From NCBI GenBank assembly GCA_004367505.1, contig SFCB01000095.1, forward strand, positions 1 to 64,000: a stretch of 64,000 nucleotides of DNA. Reading direction: 5' to 3'. Below, in pieces: positions 34,032 to 41,709 of the stretch. Positions within the stretch are counted from its first letter, which is position 1; every line of letters starts with the position of its first letter. The notes under the pieces are model-generated. The model searched no databases and was not told the DNA's origin. It saw nothing but the letters and a program-made list of their open reading frames with translations. The position numbers and the translations under genes were made by a program. Source of the stretch: Chloroflexi bacterium OHK40. GTDB taxonomy: Bacteria; Chloroflexota; Chloroflexia; Chloroflexales; Chloroflexaceae.

Positions 34032-35159
34032 ATGGCGAGCCACCAGAATGGGTCCGTTCAGTGTCCGCATTGCAAAGCTGAGAACATTTCTGCTGTGCGA
34101 CAGCTTATTGCCGCACATGACCTCGACGTAAAGGCTGCATTTGTCCAGGGGAAACTCAATCTGGTGCGCTGCTCGCACTGTAAGGCAGTCTTTTCACCCG
34201 ACGTCGCAACACTTTATTATGATCTGGAGCAAGGCCACGCCTTTGTCTATGTTCCTGCCGGCCCAACTGCTCCTGGCGAGCGCCCCGCCACCAGGGTGCG
34301 TGATCTCACCGACGCCCTCCGACGCAGCCTGGCGCCGGAGCAGTGGAGGTCCAACCTGGCGCGTCCGCAGCGCTTCAGTTCCCCCGGTGATCTGGCGCAG
34401 GCCATCCTCAAAGCGGACGGCATCACCCCCGAGCTACTGCAGGTGCAGGCCGCACGGGCGGAACTACTTGCGGCGTTGCTGCAAGCGCCCAGCGAGGAGG
34501 AGCTGCGAACGCTCGCCCGGGCCCACGATGCCGAACTCGACGGCCCCTTCTTCGAACTGCTCACGGCCCAGATGCACGCGGCGCACATGGCTGGCGACGC
34601 GCAGCGTGCCCAGACCCTCCTGACCCTCCGTACCTACCTGGGCCGCCACAGCTCCCGGGGGCAGGAGGTGATCGCCGCCATCGACGCCAGACTTGGCCTC
34701 AACGGCATCCAGAGCCGCGAGGAGTTGCTCACGCATCTGCGCCAGGCCAGGGACGGGGCCGAGCGGGCGGCCCTGGTTGCCCAGGGCTCCATGCTCCTGG
34801 ATGCGCGCTTCTTTCAGCTCCTCGACGCTGCGGCCGAGCAGGCGGCCAGGGACGGTGATGCCGCTGCGGCCGCAGTGCTGCAACAGTTGCGGATCGAGCT
34901 CCCGGCTCTGAAGGCGGCCAGCGAGGCGCAGGTACGCGCGGCCCTGGAGCGCGCGGCGGCCCTCGTTACCCAGGTAGTCAGCGCGCCGCATCCCGACCGG
35001 GTGCTGGCGGAAAACCGTGCCGGGCTCGACGAGGCCTTCTTCGTGGTGCTGGGCGCCACGATCGAGCGAGCCCGGCGCCAGGGCGCCCAAGAGCCTCTGC
35101 GCGCCCTGGAGCTGATCGGCCAACTAGCCAGGACCATCGGCGCGGAGGGAGACGGGTAG
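34032..35159 (+). CDS. CpXC-type zinc-ribbon protein with long helical tail
   Basis: A 375-residue protein. Residues 1-80 are a CpXC-like domain: CPHCKAENISA and, about 38 residues later, RCSHCKAVF, two CXXC pairs that would bind one zinc. From about residue 90 to the end the protein is Ala/Leu/Glu-rich and strongly helical, with four similar segments (for example PFFELLTAQMHAA, RFFQLLDAAAEQA and AFFVVLGATIERA), so it may be built of repeats. The start follows GAGGAG. Function unknown. It is convergent with the groEL of the monooxygenase operon, 44 bases apart. Confidence 0.75.
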   Translation: MASHQNGSVQCPHCKAENISAVRQLIAAHDLDVKAAFVQGKLNLVRCSHCKAVFSPDVATLYYDLEQGHAFVYVPAGPTAPGERPATRVRDLTDALRRSLAPEQWRSNLARPQRFSSPGDLAQAILKADGITPELLQVQAARAELLAALLQAPSEEELRTLARAHDAELDGPFFELLTAQMHAAHMAGDAQRAQTLLTLRTYLGRHSSRGQEVIAAIDARLGLNGIQSREELLTHLRQARDGAERAALVAQGSMLLDARFFQLLDAAAEQAARDGDAAAAAVLQQLRIELPALKAASEAQVRAALERAAALVTQVVSAPHPDRVLAENRAGLDEAFFVVLGATIERARRQGAQEPLRALELIGQLARTIGAEGDG

Positions 35160-35203
35160 TGCCGCCGGGGCGCTGGCAGCGACGCCCAGCCGGAGCGTCG
35201 CTG

Positions 35204-36853
35204 CTAATACGCCGCTTCCGTTAGTCCGAGCTTCTCCGCGCCGCCGCCCCGCGTCGGACCTGCGGTGGGATCCTCTTCCTCGGGCTTGTCGGCGACCAGG
35301 GCCTGGGTGGTGAGAATGAGCCCGGCCACTGCTCCCGCATTTTGCAGCGCCGTGTAAGCGACCTTCACCGGGTCGATGATCCCCGCGGCGACCATATCCA
35401 CCAGTTCGCCCGTCCACGCATTGAATCCCACCCCGCGCGGCGAGGCGGCAACACGGGCGACAATACTCTCAGGGTGCTCGACCCCACAGTTCTCGGCGAT
35501 GCAGCGCAGGGGCTCACTGAGGGCCCGCTGGACCACCAGAGCGCCTTCTTTCTCGCCGCCGGAGAGGGAGGCGATCAGAGGCTCCAGGGCTGCGGCGCAT
35601 TGCACGTAGGCCGTGCCGCCACCAGGTACCACGCCCTCAGCCACGGCGGCGCGGGTGGCGTTGATCGCGTCGGTGATCAGCTGGTCGCGGCGCTTCTGCT
35701 CGGTGGGCGTTACACCACCGACCCGGATCACGGCGATACCCCCGGCGAGCTTGGCCTGGCGCATCTCCAGCTTATCGCGGTCCACCAGAGCCTCCGTCGC
35801 CTCCAGTTGGCGCAACACCTGGGCCTGGCGGCCGCGGATCTGGGCCGCATTGCCGCCGCCACCGGTGATCACGGTCTGCTCGGGGGTCACCTGCACCTCC
35901 TGGGCTGTGCCGAGGTCGGCGAGTTGGAGCTGCTCCACCCTGGCCCCCAGTTCGCGTGAAAGCACCCGTCCGCCGGTGACGACGGCGATATCCTCCAGCA
36001 TGGCTTGACGCCACTTGCCGTACTCGGGCGGATGCACGGCGGCCAGGCGCGGCCCGGAAGCCGAGAGCGCGAGCAGGGTGGCGAGGGCGTCAGGGGAGAT
36101 GTCCTCGGCGATGATCAGCAGCGGGCGCCCCTCAGCAGCGGCCAGGCTGTGGATGCTACGGATCTCGTGGGGACTCTGGATGCGCTGGTCGGTGAGGAGG
36201 ATGAGCGGGTTCTTGAGGATCACCTCCATGGTCTCCACATCGGTGACCATGTGGTGCGAGAGGTAGCTGCGGTCGAAGGAGAAGCCCTCCACCAGGTCGA
36301 GGGTGGTCTCGGTGCTCTGCCCGTAGTCGACGGTGATGATCCCGGCCGGGCCAACCTTGCGCACCGCCCTGGCTACCAGACGCCCGAGGGTGGCGTCGTT
36401 CGCGGCGATGCGAGCGACGGCAGCCGTGGCCTCGTCGTCCTTGAGGGGTTGGGCGGTGTTCTTCAGCGTCTTGATCACCAGGGCGATCGCCTGGTGCATC
36501 CCTTCGACCACATCGATGGGGCTGGCCCTCTGCTTGACGACGGCGAACCCCTGCTGCACCAGAGCGTTGGCCAGCACCATGGCGGTGGTAGTGCCGTCGC
36601 CAGCGACCTCGTTGGTCTTCATCGAGACCTCACGGGCCACCTGCGCGCCGATGTTCTCAAAGCGGTCCTCGAGCTCGATCTCCTGCACGATGCTCACGCC
36701 GTCGCGCGTGACGATGGGGGTGCCGAGCGGTGTGTCGATGATCGTATTTCCGCCCTTGGGGCCAAGGGTGCCCTGGATGGTCCTGGTAAGCTTCTCAACG
36801 CCCCGGCCCAGGGCTGCCCGCGCCTCTGCCTGGAAGAGCATCAGTTTTGGCAT
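35204..36853 (-). CDS. groEL: GroEL-type chaperonin of the diiron monooxygenase operon
   Basis: A 549-residue HSP60. The ATPase motifs are present: GTLGPKGGNTII, TRDGVSIVQEIELED and EVAGDGTTTAMVLANAL with the catalytic Asp. It is clearly diverged from housekeeping GroEL, for example SIVQEI where IAKEI is usual, and the C-terminus ends in GGGAEKLGLTEAAY with no GGM-repeat tail. No groES is adjacent. Operon-encoded GroEL paralogues (PrmG, MimG, MmoG) are needed to fold the hydroxylase of soluble diiron monooxygenases, and the position as fifth gene after prmABCD fits that role. AAGGAA precedes the start. Confidence 0.92.
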   Translation of the reverse strand: MPKLMLFQAEARAALGRGVEKLTRTIQGTLGPKGGNTIIDTPLGTPIVTRDGVSIVQEIELEDRFENIGAQVAREVSMKTNEVAGDGTTTAMVLANALVQQGFAVVKQRASPIDVVEGMHQAIALVIKTLKNTAQPLKDDEATAAVARIAANDATLGRLVARAVRKVGPAGIITVDYGQSTETTLDLVEGFSFDRSYLSHHMVTDVETMEVILKNPLILLTDQRIQSPHEIRSIHSLAAAEGRPLLIIAEDISPDALATLLALSASGPRLAAVHPPEYGKWRQAMLEDIAVVTGGRVLSRELGARVEQLQLADLGTAQEVQVTPEQTVITGGGGNAAQIRGRQAQVLRQLEATEALVDRDKLEMRQAKLAGGIAVIRVGGVTPTEQKRRDQLITDAINATRAAVAEGVVPGGGTAYVQCAAALEPLIASLSGGEKEGALVVQRALSEPLRCIAENCGVEHPESIVARVAASPRGVGFNAWTGELVDMVAAGIIDPVKVAYTALQNAGAVAGLILTTQALVADKPEEEDPTAGPTRGGGAEKLGLTEAAY

Positions 36854-36873
36854 GGCATCATTCCTTGAATAGA

Positions 36874-36933
36874 CGCCAGATGACCGACGATCAACGACCG
36901 ATCTGGCGGCCGTTGGTCGTCGGTTGTCTGGCG
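36874..36933 (-). other. Long imperfect hairpin between prmD and groEL
   Basis: The arms 36874-36896 and 36911-36933 are complementary over 23 positions with three differences, and the loop is 14 bases. It fills most of the 90-base gap and ends 20 bases before the groEL start codon. It could be a processing or partial-termination site that sets chaperonin dosage, or a copy of a dispersed repeat. Confidence 0.75.
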
Positions 36934-36943
36934 GCGTTGGATG

Positions 36944-37279
36944 CTACAAATACTCGCGGGTGCCCTCGAAGTCGGCGTAGAGCACCACCGCGTTGTCCTC
37001 GATCAGCATGCGCCCGTAGTGGGTCGACATCTCGATCTGGAAGATGTATGGGTCCATTTCGCGGCCAAGGGCCTCGGAGAGCTCGTCCATATCGAAGACG
37101 AGCATACCCTTGCCATCGATGCGGATCATGGCCGGGTAGTAGGTGACGGTCACGTTGGGCTTGCGCTCCATAATCTTGGCGACGAGGCGGCCCTCGACGC
37201 TATCGTTCATGGTGACGCCGCACATGTCGGTGATCGTGTCCTCGAACACGAGATCCTTAAAGGTGGTGACAGAGCTCAC
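36944..37279 (-). CDS. prmD: Monooxygenase coupling (effector) protein
   Basis: A 111-residue member of the MmoB/DmpM family, the cofactor-free protein that binds the hydroxylase and tunes electron transfer and substrate gating. It reads SVTTFKDLVFEDTITDM at the start and later VTYYPAMIRIDGKGMLVF, with MDELSEALGREMDPYIFQIE near the end. I start at the GTG at 37279, which overlaps the stop of the upstream beta-subunit gene (GTGA) and has AAGGAGG eight bases upstream. A long hairpin separates it from groEL. Confidence 0.92.
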   Translation of the reverse strand: MSSVTTFKDLVFEDTITDMCGVTMNDSVEGRLVAKIMERKPNVTVTYYPAMIRIDGKGMLVFDMDELSEALGREMDPYIFQIEMSTHYGRMLIEDNAVVLYADFEGTREYL

Positions 37280-38340
37280 AGCTGGGCCTCCTTCGGCAGG
37301 GCAACGTCGATCTGCGCGAGCGTGTTGCTGATGCGGTGCTTGGCGCGTTCGTAGGCATCGACGAACTTCACCCGCTTCACCTGTGTCTGTGACCAGATCG
37401 GCTGGAGTTGCCTGGCCGCCGCCACGCAGAGGGGCACATAGGTGACGAGCCAGCCCTGCATCACCGCCTGGTTGTGGGCACCGTAGGTGGGGTCGTGGGC
37501 GAAAATGTGGAACATCTCGATCGCGTTGGCCAGATTGCGCTCGTAGTCGCCCTCGCCGGTGGCCACAATGGCCGGGGTGACGAAGTCGCCGTGCATGGCC
37601 CCGCACTGCATCACAAAGCCGCTGCGGAACAACTCGGTGACGAGGGCCTCGTAGACGACGTTGATGGCGAAATATTGCTCCAGGTGGTCGGATGCCCCGC
37701 CGATGGTCTCGATCGCCCGGCGCGCTCCCTGCCAGATCGGGTCGTTGAGCCAGTGGTCTTTGCCGGCCCCCTCATCCAGTGCGCCATCGAGATCCAGGCT
37801 CACCTCAGCCAGATAGAGCAGCAGATCCTGGGCGAAGCGCAGCTTGTAGGAGGAGTTGGTGAGGATGGAGTTGTTGATCATCTGGGTCATGCCGTCGCGC
37901 TGGGCGACCAGCAGGATCCCGCCGAGGCCGTGCTCCGGGTGCTTCAGGGCACCGACGTGGTCCTGAAGAATCTTCACCCAACCGGTCTCGTAGTTGCGGG
38001 CTGCACCCTGGGCACGGGCGCTGGTGGTGATGATCTTGATCGTCTCCTCGATCTCGCTCTGGCGGGCAAAGTGGTTGCGCTCGTGCTCTTCGTCCGGGGC
38101 GCGGTACTCGTGCCAGTTTGAGCTCTTGATCGCCGTCAGCGCCTTGTTGTAGGCAGGGGCGCCGTTGGCAAACGAGATGATCCAATCCTGGATCAGGTAG
38201 CGCTCCGGGTCGGGCTGTACATCGACCGTCACGTCCTCGTAGAGCGTCGCCTTGCGCCCCTTGGGCGTGTAGTAGTTGTACTGCCGGCTATCCCAGCCAA
38301 CAAATATGGCCGAACCGGCTGCTCCCGATTGCTTCTCCAT
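37276..38340 (-). CDS. prmC: Diiron monooxygenase hydroxylase, small (beta) subunit
   Basis: A 354-residue ferritin-like protein without metal ligands, the beta subunit of the (alpha-beta)2 hydroxylase. Typical segments are YNYYTPKGRKATLYEDVTVD at the start, RNHFARQSEIEETIKI, and a late MHGDFVTPAIVATGEGDYER. The start has AAGGAA ten bases upstream. It overlaps the coupling-protein gene by four bases, so stoichiometric expression is likely. Confidence 0.94.
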   Translation of the reverse strand: MEKQSGAAGSAIFVGWDSRQYNYYTPKGRKATLYEDVTVDVQPDPERYLIQDWIISFANGAPAYNKALTAIKSSNWHEYRAPDEEHERNHFARQSEIEETIKIITTSARAQGAARNYETGWVKILQDHVGALKHPEHGLGGILLVAQRDGMTQMINNSILTNSSYKLRFAQDLLLYLAEVSLDLDGALDEGAGKDHWLNDPIWQGARRAIETIGGASDHLEQYFAINVVYEALVTELFRSGFVMQCGAMHGDFVTPAIVATGEGDYERNLANAIEMFHIFAHDPTYGAHNQAVMQGWLVTYVPLCVAAARQLQPIWSQTQVKRVKFVDAYERAKHRISNTLAQIDVALPKEAQL

Positions 38341-38479
38341 AGTGGCTCGTTCCTTCTGGCTAGGCGCGGAAGTTGATCACGCCGGGCGATGTACCGGATC
38401 GCTGGAGTAAACCATCCTCGCTGATTGGTTGCTCCTTTCTCTGATCACGCTGGCGGTGAGCGCCCGCCGCATCCTTTCC

Positions 38480-39526
38480 TCAACGCACGGCCTGGGTGAA
38501 GCGATCAACATGGATACGCTCCGGCCGGACCCGGTTGCGCTCGAGCACCGGGAGGGTGGCGTCGATCATCGGGGGCGGGCCACAGAGATAGGCCTCGACC
38601 TCCCCGGTCTGCATGCCCTCCTCGAAGTAGCGCCCTAACACCTCGTGGATGTAACCCTGCTCGCCCTCCCAGGGGGCGCCTGGCTCAAGCTGGGAAAGGG
38701 CTGGCACAAAGCGGATGTTGGGGCGCTGCGCCTGGATGGCGGCGAGCTGGTCGAGGTAGAACAGGTCACGCTCGGTGCGTGCGCCGTAGAAGAAGATCAC
38801 CGGGCGACGCCGGTCGCCATGCTCAAGATGATCGGCAAGAATAGACCAGAGCGGTGCCATGCCGGAGCCACCACCCACCAGGATCATCAGCCCGCCGGCA
38901 TCGTCGCGGCGGAAGCAGGTGCCGTAGGGGCCGGTGAGTGTCAGGGGGTCGCCGGGCCTGAGCCGATCGCGCAGCAGCGAGGAGAAGGCTCCGTCGGGGT
39001 ATACCTTGATGATAAACTCCAACGCCCGTTGCTCGCTGGGCGGGTTGGCCATGGAGAATGACCGCGTTATGCCCTGGCCGGGGATGCTGATGTCAACATA
39101 CTGCCCGGCGCGAAAGCGAAGTGGCTGCTCCACCAGCACCGTGAGTCGCCGGATGTCGTGGGTCAACGGCTCGATCGCGCTGATCCGAGCACTGTAGTCC
39201 TTCACAGGGAGTGAGTTGAGCAGCAGATCTTCGTCGTAGTTCAGCAGCTCCACCACCAGATCGCTATAGGCCTGGGTGCGGCAGAGCAGCACATAGTCCT
39301 GCGTGCGCTCATAGTCGGGCAGGGCGAAGGTGGAGTACTTCAGGAGCTCGATGTCGCCTTCCAAGAGGATCGACTTGCAGCTGGAGCACTGCCCCTCCTT
39401 ACAGCCGTGCATCAGCATGATGCCCTGGCGGAAGGCGGCGCTGAGGACCAACTCGCCCTCTTCGACCTCCATCTCAACCCCAACCGGCTCAAAGCGAACG
39501 GTGTAGGTCTTTTTTCCTGCAGCCAT
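38480..39526 (-). CDS. prmB: Monooxygenase reductase (2Fe-2S, FAD, NADH)
   Basis: A 348-residue electron-transfer protein. An N-terminal plant-type ferredoxin domain has Cys42, Cys47 and Cys50 in HGCKEGQCSSCK plus Cys82 in LLCRTQ. The flavin domain follows with RFRAGQYVDISIPG and TRSFSMANPPSE, then the NAD-binding domain with LVGGGSGMAPLWSIL and the C-terminal YLCGPPPMIDA. It carries electrons from NADH to the diiron hydroxylase. It is separated from prmA by 105 bases containing a perfect 12-bp hairpin. Confidence 0.95.
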   Translation of the reverse strand: MAAGKKTYTVRFEPVGVEMEVEEGELVLSAAFRQGIMLMHGCKEGQCSSCKSILLEGDIELLKYSTFALPDYERTQDYVLLCRTQAYSDLVVELLNYDEDLLLNSLPVKDYSARISAIEPLTHDIRRLTVLVEQPLRFRAGQYVDISIPGQGITRSFSMANPPSEQRALEFIIKVYPDGAFSSLLRDRLRPGDPLTLTGPYGTCFRRDDAGGLMILVGGGSGMAPLWSILADHLEHGDRRRPVIFFYGARTERDLFYLDQLAAIQAQRPNIRFVPALSQLEPGAPWEGEQGYIHEVLGRYFEEGMQTGEVEAYLCGPPPMIDATLPVLERNRVRPERIHVDRFTQAVR

Positions 39527-39583
39527 GGCTAGGACCCGTCTCGCGTGGTGATGGCCCCGCGCTGGATGTGCCGCACGACGAAG

Positions 39584-39622
39584 CCCCCCCTCTCCACGCT
39601 GCGGGAGAGGGGAGAGGGGGGG
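39584..39622 (-). other. Hairpin between prmA and prmB
   Basis: CCCCCCCTCTCC (39584-39595) and GGAGAGGGGGGG (39611-39622) form a perfect 12-bp stem with a 15-base loop. The loop itself holds a second GGAGAGG that can pair with the same left arm. It begins 10 bases after the prmA stop codon and has no T-run, so an mRNA-stability or partial-attenuation element is more likely than a full terminator. Confidence 0.75.
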
Positions 39623-39631
39623 CGGTGCTCC

Positions 39632-41293
39632 CTAGATCCGCTTGATCGTGAAGCCCTTTTTGTACTCCGCGATGTGCTTCTCGCGGGCCTCGGGGGTCAT
39701 GGCTCGCAGATCGAGCAGCGGGCTGCGCAGCTCGAAGCCCCTCACATGCTCCAGCTTCCACATCTTGCTGTCGTCCATGTGCAGGTGGGGCTGCGGAATC
39801 AGGGTCTTGCCGTCGCTGCGAACGAAGCCCAGATCTTTGATGCAGTCAGCCAGATCCCAGCCGTGGTAGATCGTCTCCCACTGGCGCTTGCCGCTGAAGC
39901 GACCCATGGCCGGGGTGGGGCGACCCTCGTACTCGGCGGCGAAGGCGTACTTGTGAGTCCAGCGGCAGAGATCGGAGCAGTAGGTGTAGAGCTCACCATC
40001 CACGGTATCGACGACAAAGTCCTCGCGGATGAGACAGGGAACCATGCAGCTCCAGCAGCGGTGCGGGTAGACATAGCCGGTGTCGACCCAGAGGCTGGGC
40101 GGGTTGTTGGGCAGGCTGAGGTCGCGGTAGTTCTCCCAGTAGGCGCCGAACTTGGCGTACCAGCCCGGGTACTTGGCCTCGAACCACTCAAAATCGGCCT
40201 CGGTCATGCCATCGATGCGCCAGAAGTTCACTGGCCAGCCTGCTGAGAAGAACTGGGCCGTGTAGTGAACATAATCCTTCTTGACGATCCGGTCCCAGGC
40301 CGCCTCGACATCGTCGTGGTGGATCTTGATGCCGTACTTCTCAAGCGGCAGCATGTAGCTGCGGTAGTAGTCGTTGTAGATCCAGCGGTGCCACAGCTCC
40401 GCGTAGGACTCCTTGCCCTTGTCGCGGTTCTTGGTGCCGTACTCAACGAAGGTGCCGATGGCGGCATCGACAATGGCGTGGTTCTGCCAGAATGCGTAGC
40501 GCAGGTCGCGCTCCAGCAGCAAGTGGTTATCGGGGTTGTCCAGGATGGACATGAGGATGGCGTGGCCGTTGCCGATGTGCCGCGACTCATCCGACTGCAC
40601 CGAGAGGAAGACCGTCGGCAGTGCGTAGTCGCCGTTGCGGGCGGCCTCGGAGGGCATGGCCACGAAGAGGGTGTTGGTGTAGGCCGTCTCGGCCACTACC
40701 GTGAGGTAGATGTTGGCGGCGGTGATCGCGTCGCCGGTGATAAAGCCCTCGGCGAACTGTCGGCCGATGGTGGTGGCGTAGCACTTGCCGAAGGCCATCT
40801 CGGTGATGTCGAAGCCCGTCGGGTCGACGTAGTTCTCCATGTACCACTTCTTGAGATTCATCTGAATCGTGGAGTGGCGGAGCTCGTCGATCATCTGGGT
40901 AGCGAAGCCGGTCTGCAGATTGTCGCCCGGCACGACATGGCTGAGCATGGCCATCGAGCGAGCCGCCGAGATCTCGGGGAAGGGGATGATGGCGAGGAAG
41001 AGTTTCATCCACTCGATCCAGCGCGGCTCGACGTTGCGGAACATGTCGCCACGGAGACCGGCGTCCAGGGCTCCGAAGACGCGGTTGTCCTTCTCGTCTT
41101 GCATCGGGAAGTAGGAGCGCAGCACCTGCCGCATCGGATCCTTGGGGATCTTGTTGAGGACGTAGTCGGTGGGGTACTTCACCAGCGCCTGTACGTACGT
41201 GGGAGTCCAGCCGAGATCGCCAATCCGGCGCGAGGCCTCAGCGTTGCTGATCTTCTTCTGCTTGGTGATCTTGGACAGTGTGGTTGCCGCCAT
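39632..41293 (-). CDS. prmA: Diiron monooxygenase hydroxylase, large (alpha) subunit, propane type
   Basis: A 553-residue catalytic subunit that inserts oxygen into a hydrocarbon at a diiron centre. All six ligands are present: Glu107 (FPEISAAR), Glu137 and His140 (DELRH), Glu202 (AETAYTN), Glu236 and His239 (SDESRH). Each is exactly seven residues lower than its MmoX equivalent (114, 144, 147, 209, 243, 246). The MmoX Cys151 position is Gln144 and Thr213 is Thr206. Gene order prmA-prmB-prmC-prmD-groEL and overall resemblance point to group 5/6 enzymes (propane, other short alkanes, ketones or cyclic ethers) rather than methane monooxygenase. AAGGAGG precedes the ATG. Confidence 0.94.
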   Translation of the reverse strand: MAATTLSKITKQKKISNAEASRRIGDLGWTPTYVQALVKYPTDYVLNKIPKDPMRQVLRSYFPMQDEKDNRVFGALDAGLRGDMFRNVEPRWIEWMKLFLAIIPFPEISAARSMAMLSHVVPGDNLQTGFATQMIDELRHSTIQMNLKKWYMENYVDPTGFDITEMAFGKCYATTIGRQFAEGFITGDAITAANIYLTVVAETAYTNTLFVAMPSEAARNGDYALPTVFLSVQSDESRHIGNGHAILMSILDNPDNHLLLERDLRYAFWQNHAIVDAAIGTFVEYGTKNRDKGKESYAELWHRWIYNDYYRSYMLPLEKYGIKIHHDDVEAAWDRIVKKDYVHYTAQFFSAGWPVNFWRIDGMTEADFEWFEAKYPGWYAKFGAYWENYRDLSLPNNPPSLWVDTGYVYPHRCWSCMVPCLIREDFVVDTVDGELYTYCSDLCRWTHKYAFAAEYEGRPTPAMGRFSGKRQWETIYHGWDLADCIKDLGFVRSDGKTLIPQPHLHMDDSKMWKLEHVRGFELRSPLLDLRAMTPEAREKHIAEYKKGFTIKRI

Positions 41294-41515
41294 GGTAACA
41301 CTCCTCCTTGAGGTTCGCTGTGCTGTCACCCATTCCAGCCAGAGCGGCCTCCTGCCTGCTCCAGGGCATCGGCCACCGACCTGAGGACTGCGATCCATCC
41401 AGCTTCTGGTGTATACGTCTGGTGAGCTCCTTTCCGGCGTGCATTCGTACGGAGGCTGTTGCTCCATCGCCCCGCAGGGTTGGCACAGCGTTCTCTCAGG
41501 CACAATGCGCCTGGA

Positions 41516-41541
41516 CCGCGCTGCCGCTCGCGGCAGCGCGG
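41516..41541 (-). other. Perfect 12-bp hairpin in the prm leader
   Basis: CCGCGCTGCCGC and GCGGCAGCGCGG are perfect inverted repeats two bases apart, about 30 bases into the predicted leader and over 220 bases before prmA. There is no T-run. A role in leader stability or attenuation is possible. Apart from this and the promoter, I see no gene in the 415-base gap 41294-41709. Confidence 0.7.
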
Positions 41542-41574
41542 CTTGGCGTATCAACTGCGGGCGTGAATGGTTGG

Positions 41575-41607
41575 AGTATAGCGGGCTAGCGTTTGTGGAG
41601 CGTTTGT
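41575..41607 (-). promoter_or_regulatory. Predicted prm promoter with 11-bp-spaced direct repeats
   Basis: On the minus strand two identical 9-mers, ACAAACGCT (41607-41599 and 41596-41588), are spaced 11 bases apart. They are followed seven bases later by TATACT (41580-41575). No consensus -35 is present. Direct repeats at one-helical-turn spacing that replace the -35 and end about 8 bases from the -10 are the known target layout of SARP activators. Confidence 0.6.
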
Positions 41608-41629
41608 CGGACGGGGAGTCCTGGAGGAG

Positions 41630-41653
41630 TCTGGGGGGCGCTTGCCGCCCGGG
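41630..41653 (-). terminator. Possible terminator-like hairpin after kdgK
   Basis: A short GC-rich inverted repeat (GGGCG and CGCCC around a CTTGC loop) lies about 60 bases after the kdgK stop. There is no U-run, so termination is uncertain. It separates the sugar-acid operon from the prm promoter. Confidence 0.3.
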
Positions 41654-41709
41654 AGTTCAGGCGACAGGTGGCACACGACCGAGATCTTGCTGGAGGGCGA
41701 GCACGCTGA

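Noticed and set aside
39632-41293. Methane monooxygenase (mmoX) identity for the hydroxylase alpha subunit
   Set aside because: The diiron ligands fit, but the MmoX Cys151 position is Gln, there is no mmoZ-type gamma subunit or mmoD, and the gene order is that of propane-type clusters.
41294-41709. Sigma-54 promoter in front of prmA
   Set aside because: A TTGGCAC-like string exists on the plus strand near 41480, but it points the wrong way and lacks the -12 GC at the right spacing.
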